Shown here piece by piece: positions 30,397 through 40,108 of a stretch of 64,000 nucleotides of DNA. The stretch comes from Zunongwangia endophytica (lineage in GTDB: Bacteria; Bacteroidota; Bacteroidia; Flavobacteriales; Flavobacteriaceae): the NCBI RefSeq assembly GCF_030409505.1, contig NZ_JAUFPZ010000002.1, positions 310,001 to 374,000 of the forward strand, given 5' to 3'. The translations under genes were made by a program, and so were the position numbers. Under the pieces are notes generated by a model that was not told the DNA's origin, did not search any database, and saw only the letters and a program-made list of their open reading frames with translations. Positions within the stretch are counted from its first letter, which is position 1. Each line of letters starts with the position of its first letter.

Positions 30397-31917
30397 ATGG
30401 AGACACCAACAATAGAGCTTAGAAACCTAAAAGTTCAGGATTATAAAGAGCTAAAAGTTTCAATGATTAAAAGCTACAGCGGCATGCCAGAAGATTACTG
30501 GAGTGAAGCTGAAATAAAAACCCTAGTCAAAAAATTCCCAGACGGTCAGTTTTGTATCGTGATCGATAACAAAATTGCAGGTTGCGCACTTTCGATTATC
30601 GTAGATTATGAAAAATTTGATGAAAATCACACCTACGATGATATTATAGGAGGCGATAATTTTTCGACGCATTCTAAAAACGGAGATGTTCTATACGGAA
30701 TTGATGTTTTTATACATCCAGAATATCGAGGTAAACGACTTGGGAGACGATTGTATGAAGCTCGAAAAGAACTTTGCGAACAACTTAATCTGAAGTCGAT
30801 TGTTTTTGGAGGTCGCATTCCCAACTTTGCGAAATACGCCAACGAGCTCACACCCAAAAAGTATATCGAAAAGGTGAAATTACAGGAAATTCATGATCCT
30901 GTTTTATCTTTTCAGTTATCGAATGATTTTCACGTTAAGAAAGTCATTAAAGGATACCTTTCAGGAGATCACGAAAGCAAAGAATATGCGGTTTTAATGG
31001 AATGGAATAATATTTATTATACCAAACCTCAAAAACTAATTGAAAGCACAAAAACTGTTGTAAGATTAGGTTTGGTGCAATGGCAGATGCGATTATTTAA
31101 AGATTTTGACGCGCTAGTATCACAAATTGAATTTTTTGTAGATGCGGTAAGTGATTATCAAAGCGATTTTATCCTTTTTCCTGAACTATTTAATGCGCCG
31201 CTAATGGCTGAATTTAATCACTTAAATGAAGCAGAAGCAATTCGAGGGCTTTCAACTTATACTGAAAGATTATTAGAGGTTTTTACTGATTTTGCGATTA
31301 ATTACAACATAAACATTATTACCGGAAGCATGCCACAGGTAATTGGTGAACATATGTATAATGTAGGATTTCTTTGTCGTCGCGACGGAAGTTACGAGCG
31401 ATACGAGAAATTGCATATAACTCCGGCTGAAGAATCTGCCTGGGGAATGAAGGGAGGCACTAAATTACAAACTTTCGATACCGATTGTGGAAAGATTGGT
31501 GTACTTATCTGTTACGATGTAGAATTCCCCGAATTACCAAGGCTTTTAGCTGAAGAAGGAATGAATATTCTATTTGTGCCATTTATGACAGATACTCAAA
31601 ATGGATATTCCAGAGTGAGAATTTGTGCGCAATCCAGAGCAGTGGAGAATGAATGTTATGTTGCGATAGCAGGATCTGTAGGGAACTTGCCAAAAGTGAA
31701 TAATATGGATATTCAATATGCACAAAGTGCGGTTTTAACTCCATCTGATTTTGCTTTTCCGGTTAATGGTGTTAAAGCAGAAGCAACTCCAAATACAGAA
31801 AGCACATTATTGGCCGATGTTGATCTAGATCTACTAAAAGAACTGCATAATTTCGGAAGTGTTCGAAATTTAAAAGATCGAAGAAAAGATTTATATACTA
31901 TTAAACTGAAAAAATAG
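30397..31917 (+). CDS. GNAT acetyltransferase fused to a nitrilase-family carbon-nitrogen hydrolase
   Basis: A 506-aa two-domain protein known from Bacteroidota and some other bacteria. Residues about 5-160 form a GNAT domain with the acetyl-CoA loop HPEYRGKRLGRRLYEAR. Residues about 225-500 form a nitrilase-fold amidase with the complete Glu-Lys-Cys triad: Glu263 in FPELFN, Lys338 in YEKLHITPAEE and Cys372 in LICYDVEFPELPR. It would hydrolyse an amide or nitrile-like bond, possibly of the product or substrate of its own acetyltransferase half. The substrate is unknown. It stands alone with its own palindromic upstream site and a terminator downstream. Confidence 0.9.
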   Translation: METPTIELRNLKVQDYKELKVSMIKSYSGMPEDYWSEAEIKTLVKKFPDGQFCIVIDNKIAGCALSIIVDYEKFDENHTYDDIIGGDNFSTHSKNGDVLYGIDVFIHPEYRGKRLGRRLYEARKELCEQLNLKSIVFGGRIPNFAKYANELTPKKYIEKVKLQEIHDPVLSFQLSNDFHVKKVIKGYLSGDHESKEYAVLMEWNNIYYTKPQKLIESTKTVVRLGLVQWQMRLFKDFDALVSQIEFFVDAVSDYQSDFILFPELFNAPLMAEFNHLNEAEAIRGLSTYTERLLEVFTDFAINYNINIITGSMPQVIGEHMYNVGFLCRRDGSYERYEKLHITPAEESAWGMKGGTKLQTFDTDCGKIGVLICYDVEFPELPRLLAEEGMNILFVPFMTDTQNGYSRVRICAQSRAVENECYVAIAGSVGNLPKVNNMDIQYAQSAVLTPSDFAFPVNGVKAEATPNTESTLLADVDLDLLKELHNFGSVRNLKDRRKDLYTIKLKK

Positions 31918-32054
31918 ATTTTCAGAGGAATTACTTCAAAATTTATACTTAAGTTTATCTTATGAATTTAGAAAACAAGCGCATTATTTCTTCGATTATT
32001 GAAGTCATTTTCATTTTGAAAACCTGACCGGGGAAAGATGTGTACTATTATAGC

Positions 32055-32086
32055 AAAAAAAGCCATCTTTCGAGATGGCTTTTTTT
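32055..32086 (+). terminator. Terminator downstream of the GNAT-nitrilase gene
   Basis: A textbook hairpin: GCCATCT, loop TTCG, AGATGGC, with a 7-base A-run before and T-run after. It lies about 140 bases beyond the stop codon. Confidence 0.9.
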
Positions 32087-32367
32087 ATACTCAGTTTTTA
32101 ATTTATCTGATTTTAATAATTTCAAATACCTCATTGGTGTGAAAAATTGTTATTGCTTAGGGATACTGTAATAGTTATTGTTAAATATTGAAGCAATTGA
32201 ATGTTTTTAAGAATTTCAGCAATCGTAACAATGATCGATATAATAATCTGTAATTCAGTGGTTTATTTGATTAAAAGTGTGCTCGAAGACAATTAAGAAA
32301 ACTGAGCGAAAATATAGAGACATTTTGAAGAAGGTAATTTTATATAACGAGAAGAGAAAAATAGGTA
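32087..32367 (+). promoter_or_regulatory. Leader region of the ilv operon
   Basis: A 281-base untranslated region in front of ilvD without a recognisable riboswitch. It contains a 21-codon frame (32231-32296) rich in Ile, Val and Leu, described separately. A clean -33/-7 promoter pair is not visible. Confidence 0.4.
32231..32296 (+). CDS. Possible branched-chain leader peptide before ilvD
   Basis: ATG followed by 20 codons and TAA. The peptide would contain four Ile in its first six residues after Met-Ile-Asp, then Val-Val, Leu-Ile and Val-Leu, about ten branched-chain residues of 21. This is what an attenuation leader for an ilv operon would look like. No Shine-Dalgarno sequence precedes it and no clear terminator follows before ilvD, and AT-rich DNA gives Ile codons by chance. 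A weak candidate. Confidence 0.25.
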   Translation: MIDIIICNSVVYLIKSVLEDN

Positions 32368-34041
32368 ATGAATAATAAGTATAGTAGTATTTTAACTCAG
32401 AGTGACTCCCAACCGGCGTCACAAGCCATGCTTCATGCCATAGGCTTAACTAAAGAAGATTTCAATAAACCATTTGTGGGTATTGCGAGTACTGGGTACG
32501 AAGGTAACCCTTGTAATATGCACTTAAATGATCTTGCAAAACTGGTAAAAGAAGGTACGCTTTCTGCAGATCTTGTAGGCTTGATATTTAATACTATTGG
32601 GGTAAGTGACGGTATTTCTATGGGAACTCCTGGAATGCGTTTCTCCCTGCCTTCGCGAGATATTATTGCAGATTCTATGGAAACTGTGGTAAACGCGATG
32701 TCTTACGATGGCTTAGTAACTGTTGTAGGTTGCGATAAAAATATGCCTGGTGCTTTAATGGCGATGTTGCGTTTAAATAGACCTTCGGTTTTAGTTTATG
32801 GAGGAACAATTGCTTCAGGATGCCATAATGGTAAAAAACTTGATGTTGTTTCAGCATTTGAAGCCTGGGGTGCAAAAGTTAGTGGCGATATAGATAAAGA
32901 AGAATACGATAGTGTAATCGAAAAAGCTTGTCCAGGTGCTGGTGCATGTGGCGGAATGTACACTGCAAATACTATGGCTTCAGCAATTGAAACGCTGGGA
33001 ATGTCATTACCTTATAATAGTTCTAATCCTGCAGTAGGAGAAGAAAAAAAGGCCGAAAGTATTCAGGCAGGTGAGGCGATGCGACTCCTAATAGAAAAGG
33101 ATTTGAAACCTCGGGACATAGTAACTAAAAAATCTCTAGAGAATGCAATAAGATTGCTAACACTTCTTGGAGGTTCTACAAATGCGGTACTTCACTTTTT
33201 AGCTATCGCACGTTCAGCAGAAATTGATCTTGGAATAGAAGAATTTGGTAAAATCGTAGACTGTACGCCATTTTTAGCCAATTTGAAGCCAAGTGGAAAA
33301 TACGCTATGGAAGATATTCATAGAATTGGTGGTATACCTGCAGTACAAAAATACATGCTAAAACATGGTTTATTACATGGTGATTGTATGACGGTTACTG
33401 GAAAAACTTTAGCTGAAAATCTTGAGAATGTACCAGATTTAGAAGAAGGTCAGGATGTAATTTATTCTATAGATCAGCCAGTTAAAAAAACGGGACATAT
33501 AAGAATTCTTCATGGAAATTTAGCTGAAGAAGGATCGGTAGCAAAAATTACCGGAAAAGAAGGAATGAGTTTTACAGGAACTGCTAAAGTTTTTGAAAGT
33601 GAATACGAAGCGAACGACGGAATTTCAGAAGGAAAAGTAAAGAAAGGTGATGTCGTCGTCATTCGGTATGAAGGTCCAAAAGGAGGTCCTGGTATGCCAG
33701 AAATGCTGAAACCAACTTCAGCAATTATGGGAGCAAAGTTAGGGAAAGACGTTGCTTTAATTACCGATGGTAGATTCTCTGGCGGAACGCATGGTTTTGT
33801 GGTAGGACATATTACTCCGGAAGCTCAGGAAGGCGGTTTAATCGCTTTACTGAAAGATGGAGATAAAATTACAATTAGTGCAGAAGACGATTCTATCCAT
33901 GCAGATCTTACTGATAAAGAAATAGAAGAAAGAAGAAAAAGCTGGACAGCACCCGAATTAAAATTTAGTAAGGGTGTGTTATATAAATATGCGAGAACAG
34001 TTTCATCGGCATCCAAAGGTTGCGTAACCGATGAGTTTTAA
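32368..34041 (+). CDS. ilvD: Dihydroxy-acid dehydratase
   Basis: Dehydrates dihydroxy acids to the 2-keto acids of valine and isoleucine, using an iron-sulfur cluster. It has 557 aa, the usual length. Family segments visible are [50 protein letters not shown] (cluster cysteine), [16 protein letters not shown] (second cysteine) and [17 protein letters not shown] with [15 protein letters not shown]. First gene of ilvD-ilvB-ilvN-ilvC-ilvA; the next gene starts 11 bases on. Confidence 0.97.
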   Translation: MNNKYSSILTQSDSQPASQAMLHAIGLTKEDFNKPFVGIASTGYEGNPCNMHLNDLAKLVKEGTLSADLVGLIFNTIGVSDGISMGTPGMRFSLPSRDIIADSMETVVNAMSYDGLVTVVGCDKNMPGALMAMLRLNRPSVLVYGGTIASGCHNGKKLDVVSAFEAWGAKVSGDIDKEEYDSVIEKACPGAGACGGMYTANTMASAIETLGMSLPYNSSNPAVGEEKKAESIQAGEAMRLLIEKDLKPRDIVTKKSLENAIRLLTLLGGSTNAVLHFLAIARSAEIDLGIEEFGKIVDCTPFLANLKPSGKYAMEDIHRIGGIPAVQKYMLKHGLLHGDCMTVTGKTLAENLENVPDLEEGQDVIYSIDQPVKKTGHIRILHGNLAEEGSVAKITGKEGMSFTGTAKVFESEYEANDGISEGKVKKGDVVVIRYEGPKGGPGMPEMLKPTSAIMGAKLGKDVALITDGRFSGGTHGFVVGHITPEAQEGGLIALLKDGDKITISAEDDSIHADLTDKEIEERRKSWTAPELKFSKGVLYKYARTVSSASKGCVTDEF

Positions 34042-34052
34042 AAAGGTGAATT

Positions 34053-35786
34053 ATGGAAGTAAAAACAGCTAGTTTTGAAAAGACATCGACAAATACATCA
34101 ACCACAGTTTCTGGAGCAGAAGCAGTAATTAAGTGTTTGTTAGAGGAAGGTGTAGAAACGATCTATGGTTACCCTGGCGGTGCCATTATGCCGGTGTATG
34201 ATGAATTGTATAAATACCAGGATAAAATTCACCACGTCCTTACAAGACACGAGCAGGGAGCTACTCATGCAGCACAGGGATATGCAAGAGCAACAGGGAA
34301 AGTAGGAGTTGCAGTGGCGACTTCAGGACCAGGTGCAACTAATTTAGTAACAGGTATAGCCGATGCTCAGATCGATTCGACGCCAATGGTTTGTATTACC
34401 GGGCAAGTTGGATCGCATTTACTTGGTAGCGATGCTTTTCAGGAAACCGATATTGTAGGTATTTCCACACCAATTACTAAATGGAATTACCAAGTAACAA
34501 AAGCAGAAGAAATTCCCGAAGTTATTGCTAAGGCATTTTATATAGCCAAATCGGGTCGTCCAGGGCCGGTTTTGGTTGATATTACTAAAGATGCGCAATT
34601 CGCTTCATTAGAATTCAACTATAAAAAGTGTAAAGGAATACGTAGTTATAAGGCAAATCCTGAGGTTGATATGGCTCAGATGGAGCAGGCTGCAGAAGCG
34701 ATAAATTCAGCAAAAAAACCATTAATTGTTTATGGTCAGGGAGTAATTCTTGGTGAAGCAGAATCGCTTTTTCAGGAATTTGTAGAAAAAACAGGGATTC
34801 CTGCGGCATGGACAATTTTAGGTGTTTCTGCCTTAGGAACTAAACATCCTTTAAACGTTGGCATGGTAGGCATGCATGGGAACTACGGCCCAAATGTTTT
34901 AACTAACGAATGTGATGTACTTATCGCTATTGGGATGCGTTTTGATGATAGGGTAACTGGTAATTTAGATTATTATGCTAAACAGGCTAAAGTTATCCAT
35001 ATGGAAATCGATCCTGCGGAAATAGATAAAAATGTTAAAGCTGACTTTCCTGTTTTAGGTAATGTAAAAGAGACTCTAAAATCGCTTTTAGAATTAGTGA
35101 AGCCGAAAGAACATAAAGAGTGGCATAATAAGTTCAAAGAATTATACAAAATTGAATACGATAAAGTTATAAGCCTAAATCTTGATGTGAATAAGAAAGA
35201 TATGGGAATGGCTGAGGTTATTCAGGAAATCAATAGAAATACAGACGGTAAAGCTATAATTGTTTCAGATGTAGGCCAGCACCAAATGGCGGCTTGTCGA
35301 TATGCAGAGTTTAAGCAAACCAGAAGTAATATCACTAGTGGTGGTCTAGGCACTATGGGATTTGCATTGCCAGCAGCTATTGGAGCAAAAATGGGAGCAC
35401 CAGAACGGGAAGTTGTTGCTGTGATTGGTGATGGAGGTTATCAAATGACTATTCAGGAATTAGGAACAATCTTTCAAACTAAAGTTCCGGTTAAAATTGT
35501 GGTTTTAAACAACGGATTTTTAGGAATGGTTAGACAATGGCAACAGCTGTTTTTTGATAGAAGATATGCTTCTACAGAAATGACTAATCCCGATTTTGTG
35601 ACCATAGCAAAAGGATATCATATTAAAGCCGAACGGGTAACCGATAGATCCCAGCTAAAAGATGCAGTTGCAGAGATGATTGCATCGAAAGAACCTTACT
35701 TCCTAGAAGTTAAAGTAGAACAGGAAGAAAATGTTTTCCCAATGGTGCCTACAGGTGCTTCTGTTTCAGATATAATTTTAGAATAA
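34053..35786 (+). CDS. ilvB: Acetolactate synthase, large (catalytic) subunit
   Basis: A thiamine-diphosphate enzyme that joins two pyruvates, or pyruvate and 2-oxobutanoate. Its 577 aa have the N-terminal GAEAVIKCLLEEGVETIYGYPGG with the catalytic Glu in LTRHEQGATHAAQGYARA, a central FAD-binding region, and the ThDP motif beginning GDGGYQMTIQELGT and ending VVLNN. Its last base is the first of ilvN (TAATG), so the two subunits are translationally coupled. Confidence 0.97.
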   Translation: MEVKTASFEKTSTNTSTTVSGAEAVIKCLLEEGVETIYGYPGGAIMPVYDELYKYQDKIHHVLTRHEQGATHAAQGYARATGKVGVAVATSGPGATNLVTGIADAQIDSTPMVCITGQVGSHLLGSDAFQETDIVGISTPITKWNYQVTKAEEIPEVIAKAFYIAKSGRPGPVLVDITKDAQFASLEFNYKKCKGIRSYKANPEVDMAQMEQAAEAINSAKKPLIVYGQGVILGEAESLFQEFVEKTGIPAAWTILGVSALGTKHPLNVGMVGMHGNYGPNVLTNECDVLIAIGMRFDDRVTGNLDYYAKQAKVIHMEIDPAEIDKNVKADFPVLGNVKETLKSLLELVKPKEHKEWHNKFKELYKIEYDKVISLNLDVNKKDMGMAEVIQEINRNTDGKAIIVSDVGQHQMAACRYAEFKQTRSNITSGGLGTMGFALPAAIGAKMGAPEREVVAVIGDGGYQMTIQELGTIFQTKVPVKIVVLNNGFLGMVRQWQQLFFDRRYASTEMTNPDFVTIAKGYHIKAERVTDRSQLKDAVAEMIASKEPYFLEVKVEQEENVFPMVPTGASVSDIILE

Positions 35787-36325
35787 TGGAAAAGAAAAAT
35801 TTCACCGTTTCAATATATACCGAAAATAACTTAGGACTATTAAGCCGAATAGCGGCTATTTTCCTAAAGAGACATATTAATATAGAAAGTATTACGGCGT
35901 CGCCAAGTGAGGTGCCAGAAGTAATGCGTTTTATTATCGTAATAGAGGTTACCGAGGAGCAAGTCAAAAAAATAATCGGTCAGATTGAAAAGCAAATAGA
36001 AGTGATTAAAGCTTTTTATCATACCGATGAGGAAATGGTTTACCAAGAAACGGCATTGTATAAAATAAGATCTTCAGAATTTTTAGATGACTTTAATGTT
36101 CAGGATTTTATTAAAGCAACAAATGCTCGGATTGTTACCGTTACTCAAAAATTCTTTGTAATCGAGAAAACCGGTAAGCATAACGAAATAAACGCATTGT
36201 ACGAAACACTTAAACCTTACGGGTTAATGCAGTTTGTACGTTCAGGAACTATTGCAGTTTCAAAAAGCGAAATGCCGATAACAGGAATCTTAGAAAAATT
36301 TAATACTACAAATTCAATATCATGA
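35786..36325 (+). CDS. ilvN: Acetolactate synthase, small regulatory subunit
   Basis: Binds valine and confers feedback inhibition on the catalytic subunit. The 179-aa protein opens with the ACT domain ([31 protein letters not shown]) and has the C-terminal domain around [20 protein letters not shown]. It overlaps ilvB by one base and ilvC by four. Length is typical of the one-ACT form. Confidence 0.95.
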   Translation: MEKKNFTVSIYTENNLGLLSRIAAIFLKRHINIESITASPSEVPEVMRFIIVIEVTEEQVKKIIGQIEKQIEVIKAFYHTDEEMVYQETALYKIRSSEFLDDFNVQDFIKATNARIVTVTQKFFVIEKTGKHNEINALYETLKPYGLMQFVRSGTIAVSKSEMPITGILEKFNTTNSIS

Positions 36326-37797
36326 CAAACTATTTTAACAGCCTTTCTTTACGAGAAAAATTAGCCCAGCTAGGCACTTGCAGGTTCATGGAACTAGATG
36401 AGTTTAGTGACGGAGTGGCTGCATTAAAAGATAAAAAAATAGTTATTGTGGGATGTGGATCTCAAGGTCTAAATCAAGGCCTGAATATGAGAGACAGTGG
36501 TCTTGATATTTCTTACGCGCTTCGAGAAGGAGCAATTAAGGAAAAAAGACAATCTTACATAAATGCAACTGAAAATAATTTCACAGTTGGAACTTACGAA
36601 AAGTTAATTCCTTCAGCAGATTTAGTAATTAATCTTACTCCAGATAAACAACATACCGGCGTTATTAAAGCAATTATGCCACATATTAAAAAAGATGGGG
36701 TTCTTTCGTATTCTCATGGTTTTAATATTGTTGAAGAAGGGATGCAAATTAGAGAGGATATTACCGTAATTATGGTAGCTCCTAAATGTCCTGGTAGTGA
36801 AGTAAGAGAAGAATATAAAAGAGGTTTTGGGGTACCTACATTAATTGCAGTGCACCCTGAAAATGACCACTTAGGTATTGGTCTGGAATGGGCTAAAGCC
36901 TACGCTTACGGTACGGGAGGTCATAGAGCGGGAGTTCTTCAGTCTTCTTTTGTTGCTGAGGTGAAATCAGATTTAATGGGTGAGCAAACGATACTTTGTG
37001 GATTGCTTCAAACAGGATCTATTCTTAGCTTCGATAAAATGGTGGCAGATGGAGTAGAACCATCGTATGCAGCAAAGTTAATTCAGTATGGTTGGGAAAC
37101 AATTACTGAAGCCCTTAAGCACGGTGGTATTACCAATATGCTAGATCGTCTTTCTAATCCTGCAAAAGTAAAAGCATTTGAAATTTCAGAAGAATTAAAA
37201 GAAATTATGCGTCCTCTTTTTCAAAAACATATGGACGATATTATTTCTGGAGAATTTAGTTCTAGAATGATGCGAGATTGGGCAAATGATGATAAAGAAT
37301 TATTAGAGTGGAGAGCTGCAACTGGAGAAACTGCTTTTGAAAAAACAGCTGCTGCTGATATTGAAATTTCTGAGCAGGAATATTTCGACAAAGGTGTATT
37401 AATGGTTGCTATGGTAAAATCTGGTGTAGAGCTGGCTTTTGAAACTATGGTAGAAGCTGGTATTATTGCAGAATCTGCATATTACGAGTCTTTACATGAA
37501 ACTCCACTTATCGCTAACACCATTGCCAGAAAGAAATTATTCGAAATGAACCGAATTATTTCTGATACTGCTGAATATGGTTGTTACTTATTCGATCATT
37601 CTTGTAAGCCATTAATAAAGGATTACGTTAATGGTCTGGATAAAGATTTAATAGGAGAATCATATAAAACAGATGATACTGGCATTGATAACTTAGAATT
37701 AATCGCAGTAAACGATGCACTAAGACAACATCCTGTAGAGAAAGTAGGAGCGAAGCTTAGAAAAGCAATGACTGCGATGAAAAGAATATACGAATAG
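36322..37797 (+). CDS. ilvC: Ketol-acid reductoisomerase, class II (long form)
   Basis: Isomerises and reduces acetolactate with NADPH and magnesium. At 491 aa it is the long, class II type with a duplicated C-terminal knotted domain, as in E. coli and plants. Visible are [21 protein letters not shown] (Rossmann loop, from about residue 39), [32 protein letters not shown] and [15 protein letters not shown]. It starts inside the last codons of ilvN and precedes ilvA by 2 bases. Confidence 0.96.
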   Translation: MTNYFNSLSLREKLAQLGTCRFMELDEFSDGVAALKDKKIVIVGCGSQGLNQGLNMRDSGLDISYALREGAIKEKRQSYINATENNFTVGTYEKLIPSADLVINLTPDKQHTGVIKAIMPHIKKDGVLSYSHGFNIVEEGMQIREDITVIMVAPKCPGSEVREEYKRGFGVPTLIAVHPENDHLGIGLEWAKAYAYGTGGHRAGVLQSSFVAEVKSDLMGEQTILCGLLQTGSILSFDKMVADGVEPSYAAKLIQYGWETITEALKHGGITNMLDRLSNPAKVKAFEISEELKEIMRPLFQKHMDDIISGEFSSRMMRDWANDDKELLEWRAATGETAFEKTAAADIEISEQEYFDKGVLMVAMVKSGVELAFETMVEAGIIAESAYYESLHETPLIANTIARKKLFEMNRIISDTAEYGCYLFDHSCKPLIKDYVNGLDKDLIGESYKTDDTGIDNLELIAVNDALRQHPVEKVGAKLRKAMTAMKRIYE

Positions 37798-37799
37798 AT

Positions 37800-39071
37800 A
37801 TGGAAACTGCATTGGCACAAAAATCATATATACCTACATTAGAAGCTGTTAGAGAAGCGGCAGATAGAATTTCTAAAGTTGTTGTAAACACTCCTTTAGC
37901 CGAATCTTTTACATATAGTAATCGTTTTGGTGCAAACGTGATGTTTAAAAGAGAAGATTTACAACAGGTACGCTCTTACAAGATTAGAGGAGCTTACAAT
38001 AAGATTTCTAGTTTGCCAGCAGATCAGCTTGCTAAAGGTGTAATTTGTGCCAGTGCAGGAAACCATGCACAAGGTGTGGCTTTTGCCTGTAATAAGCTTA
38101 AAACAAAAGGTGTTATTTATATGCCAAGTACCACTCCAAGTCAAAAGGTTGCCCAAACAAAAATGTTTGGTGGAGAATGGGTAGAAGTTGCTTTAGAAGG
38201 AGATACTTTCGACGATTCTTTTAAAAACGCGATGATAAGAGCTAGCGAAAATGATTTGGTTTTTATTCATCCTTTTGATGATGAAAAGGTGATCGAAGGT
38301 CAGGCAACTATAGGTTTAGAAATATTGCAACAATCTAAAGAGCCTATCGATTACGTATTTGCACCTTTAGGAGGTGGTGGATTGTTAGCCGGAGTATCTT
38401 CTATTTTCAAAGAATTATCTCCAAATACTAAGATTATCGGTGTGGAGCCTGAAGGCGCGGCATCCATGTCAGCTTCGTTAAAAGAAGGCAGGCTTATAGA
38501 ATTAGCGCATATTGAGCGTTTTGTTGATGGAGCTGCGGTACAGAAAGTAGGAAGCCGAAATTTTGAAATCTGTAAGCATAATTTAGATCAGATGATCACA
38601 GTCCCTGAAGGGAAAATATGTCAGACAATTCTGGATCTTTACAATCAAGATGCCATTGTCGTAGAACCTGCCGGTGCAATGTCCATTTCAGCTTTAGATT
38701 TTTTTGCTGAAGAAATAAAAGGTAAGAATGTTGTTTGCATCGTAAGTGGTAGCAATAACGATATTACCAGAACCGCTGAAATTAAAGAGAGAGCATTACT
38801 TTATGCAGGATTGAAACATTATTTTGTTGTTACTTTTCCTCAAAGAGCAGGAGCCTTACGTGAATTTTTAGATGATGTTTTGGGAGCCACAGACGATATT
38901 ACACATTTTGAATACTCTAAAAAACACGAAAGAGAAAACGGGCCAGCCGTTGTAGGTATAGAGCTGAAAAGCAAAAATGATTTTGAGCCGCTATTAAATC
39001 GTATGAAAGAGCGTAATTTTTATGGTCGATATTTAAACGATACACCAGATCTTTTTCAGTTTATTATTTAA
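37800..39071 (+). CDS. ilvA: Threonine dehydratase (biosynthetic)
   Basis: A pyridoxal-phosphate enzyme that deaminates threonine to 2-oxobutanoate for isoleucine. The PLP lysine is in the segment QVRSYKIRGAYNKIS, and the phosphate loop is LGGGGLLAG. One ACT-like regulatory domain follows at about 335-423 (HYFVVTFPQRAGALREFLDDVLG), so at 423 aa it is the single-regulatory-domain form. Last gene of the ilv operon. It makes the operon able to supply its own isoleucine precursor. Confidence 0.95.
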   Translation: METALAQKSYIPTLEAVREAADRISKVVVNTPLAESFTYSNRFGANVMFKREDLQQVRSYKIRGAYNKISSLPADQLAKGVICASAGNHAQGVAFACNKLKTKGVIYMPSTTPSQKVAQTKMFGGEWVEVALEGDTFDDSFKNAMIRASENDLVFIHPFDDEKVIEGQATIGLEILQQSKEPIDYVFAPLGGGGLLAGVSSIFKELSPNTKIIGVEPEGAASMSASLKEGRLIELAHIERFVDGAAVQKVGSRNFEICKHNLDQMITVPEGKICQTILDLYNQDAIVVEPAGAMSISALDFFAEEIKGKNVVCIVSGSNNDITRTAEIKERALLYAGLKHYFVVTFPQRAGALREFLDDVLGATDDITHFEYSKKHERENGPAVVGIELKSKNDFEPLLNRMKERNFYGRYLNDTPDLFQFII

Positions 39072-39080
39072 TGATATTTA

Positions 39081-39113
39081 TTTTTGAAAGTTCACATTTA
39101 AAAACTATATTTA
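39081..39113 (+). promoter_or_regulatory. Promoter of the arginine operon
   Basis: TTTTTG (39081-39086), 19 bases, then TATATTTA (39106-39113). This fits the Bacteroidota TTG/TTTG-N19-TAnnTTTG pattern well and predicts a transcript start near 39120, giving a leader of about 345 bases. Confidence 0.65.
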
Positions 39114-39155
39114 CTCTGTGAGAAAAAAAGCTCAAATAATATTATCTAATAATCG

Positions 39156-39191
39156 ATGCCCCATGCGCCGCGTGTGGTAATCCTTATATAA
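39156..39191 (+). CDS. Short frame inside the first leader hairpin
   Basis: An 11-codon frame MPHAPRVVILI within the inverted repeat. A second ATG at 39163 in another frame gives MRRVW. One or neither may be a real leader peptide; both cover the hairpin CCCCATGC-GCC-GCGTGTGG (39159-39177). No ribosome-binding sequence is seen. Confidence 0.2.
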   Translation: MPHAPRVVILI

Positions 39192-39285
39192 TTACTTCTA
39201 ATTAATATTATTTGAAAACTTTACTTTGAAAAATCCACTAAACATACTACAATTACTAAAGAGCTTTGAAGTTCTTTTTACTTCT

Positions 39286-39381
39286 TTGAATAACATATTC
39301 AGTAGGGAAAATCTTCCTACTGCTATTCTTATTCCTATACGCCGCCGTCGCAGCCCCCGCCGCACGCAAGTGCGTGTATAA
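39286..39381 (+). CDS. Arginine-rich leader peptide candidate
   Basis: An open frame that ends in codons for PIRRRRSPRRTQVRV then TAA. Seven of its last fourteen residues are arginine, encoded almost only by CGC and CGT, although the surrounding DNA is AT-rich and mostly uses AGA for arginine. The first possible starts are TTG at 39286 (31 codons) or TTG at 39226 (51 codons); no ATG is in frame. It ends 83 bases before the first gene of the arginine operon. The position and the seven arginine codons make an attenuation or ribosome-stalling leader the best explanation. Confidence 0.45.
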   Translation: MNNIFSRENLPTAILIPIRRRRSPRRTQVRV

Positions 39382-39464
39382 TTTTATGGAGCTTAGGTGA
39401 GTCCGGTTCCCCTTTCAGTCAGAATTTCAACTTATTTTTTTTCAATTTTATAATCGCTTAGCAA

Positions 39465-40094
39465 ATGAAGATTATCATTGCTAATAAATCTCATGCAAAA
39501 TTTGCTGAGGTTATTTGTACAACCATAGAAGAATCTGCCAAAGTTCGTGGTACAGGTATCGCTCGTCGTACTCCAGAATATGTAATTACCAAAATGGAAA
39601 ATGGTAATGCTATTATAGCTTTAGATGGCGATAAATTTGCCGGATTCTGTTATATCGAAACGTGGAGTCACGAGAAGTATGTCGCAAACTCAGGCTTAAT
39701 CGTCCATCCCGATTATCGAAATCAAGGCTTAGCGAAAGATATTAAAAAAGCAGTTTTCGATTATTCCAGAAAAAAGTATCCTGAAGCCAAGATTTTTGGG
39801 ATAACTACAGGTCTAGCCGTAATGAAAATTAATTACGAGCTGGGGTATCAACCCGTTACTTTTTCTGAACTTACTGATGATGAAGCTTTCTGGAAAGGCT
39901 GCCAAACCTGCAAGAACTATGATATTCTAACTCGTACAGAACGTAAAATGTGTTTGTGTACAGGAATGCTATACGATCCTGAAAAAAAGAAAAAAGAAAA
40001 AAATAAGCACGATCTCAACGAGAAAACTTTTACCCGATTAAAAAATATTAAGCAAAGTCTTTTCTATAAAAAAGAAAAAAACAACCAAGATTAA
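39465..40094 (+). CDS. GNAT acetyltransferase at the head of the arginine operon
   Basis: A 209-aa protein with a GNAT domain (about 1-140; acyl-CoA loop VHPDYRNQGLAKDIKKAV) and a C-terminal extension containing Cys146-x2-Cys149 and Cys163-x-Cys165, which could hold zinc. No argA or argJ is otherwise present in this otherwise complete operon, so this is the best candidate for the glutamate N-acyltransferase (acetyl or succinyl) that starts the pathway. The tail after residue 170 is very rich in lysine. argG follows at 14 bases. Function is inferred from context. Confidence 0.8.
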   Translation: MKIIIANKSHAKFAEVICTTIEESAKVRGTGIARRTPEYVITKMENGNAIIALDGDKFAGFCYIETWSHEKYVANSGLIVHPDYRNQGLAKDIKKAVFDYSRKKYPEAKIFGITTGLAVMKINYELGYQPVTFSELTDDEAFWKGCQTCKNYDILTRTERKMCLCTGMLYDPEKKKKEKNKHDLNEKTFTRLKNIKQSLFYKKEKNNQD

Positions 40095-40108
40095 AACGTA
40101 CCAATACA

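Larger units (their letters stand above)
39072..39464 (+). promoter_or_regulatory. Leader region of the arginine operon (possible attenuator)
   Basis: A 393-base spacer containing a good promoter (39081-39113), a long inverted repeat CAAATAATATTA/TAATATTATTTG (39133-39144, 39203-39214) with a GC-rich hairpin inside, two short frames, a CAGTAGG/CCTACTG hairpin (39300-39322), and an arginine-codon cluster followed by a CGCAC-GCAA-GTGCG hairpin (39361-39374). GCGTGTGG (39170-39177) can also pair with CCGCACGC (39360-39367), so the two GC-rich parts could form alternative structures. Such a leader before arginine genes suggests control by arginine-tRNA supply through a leader peptide; the mechanism is inferred. 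Confidence 0.5.
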
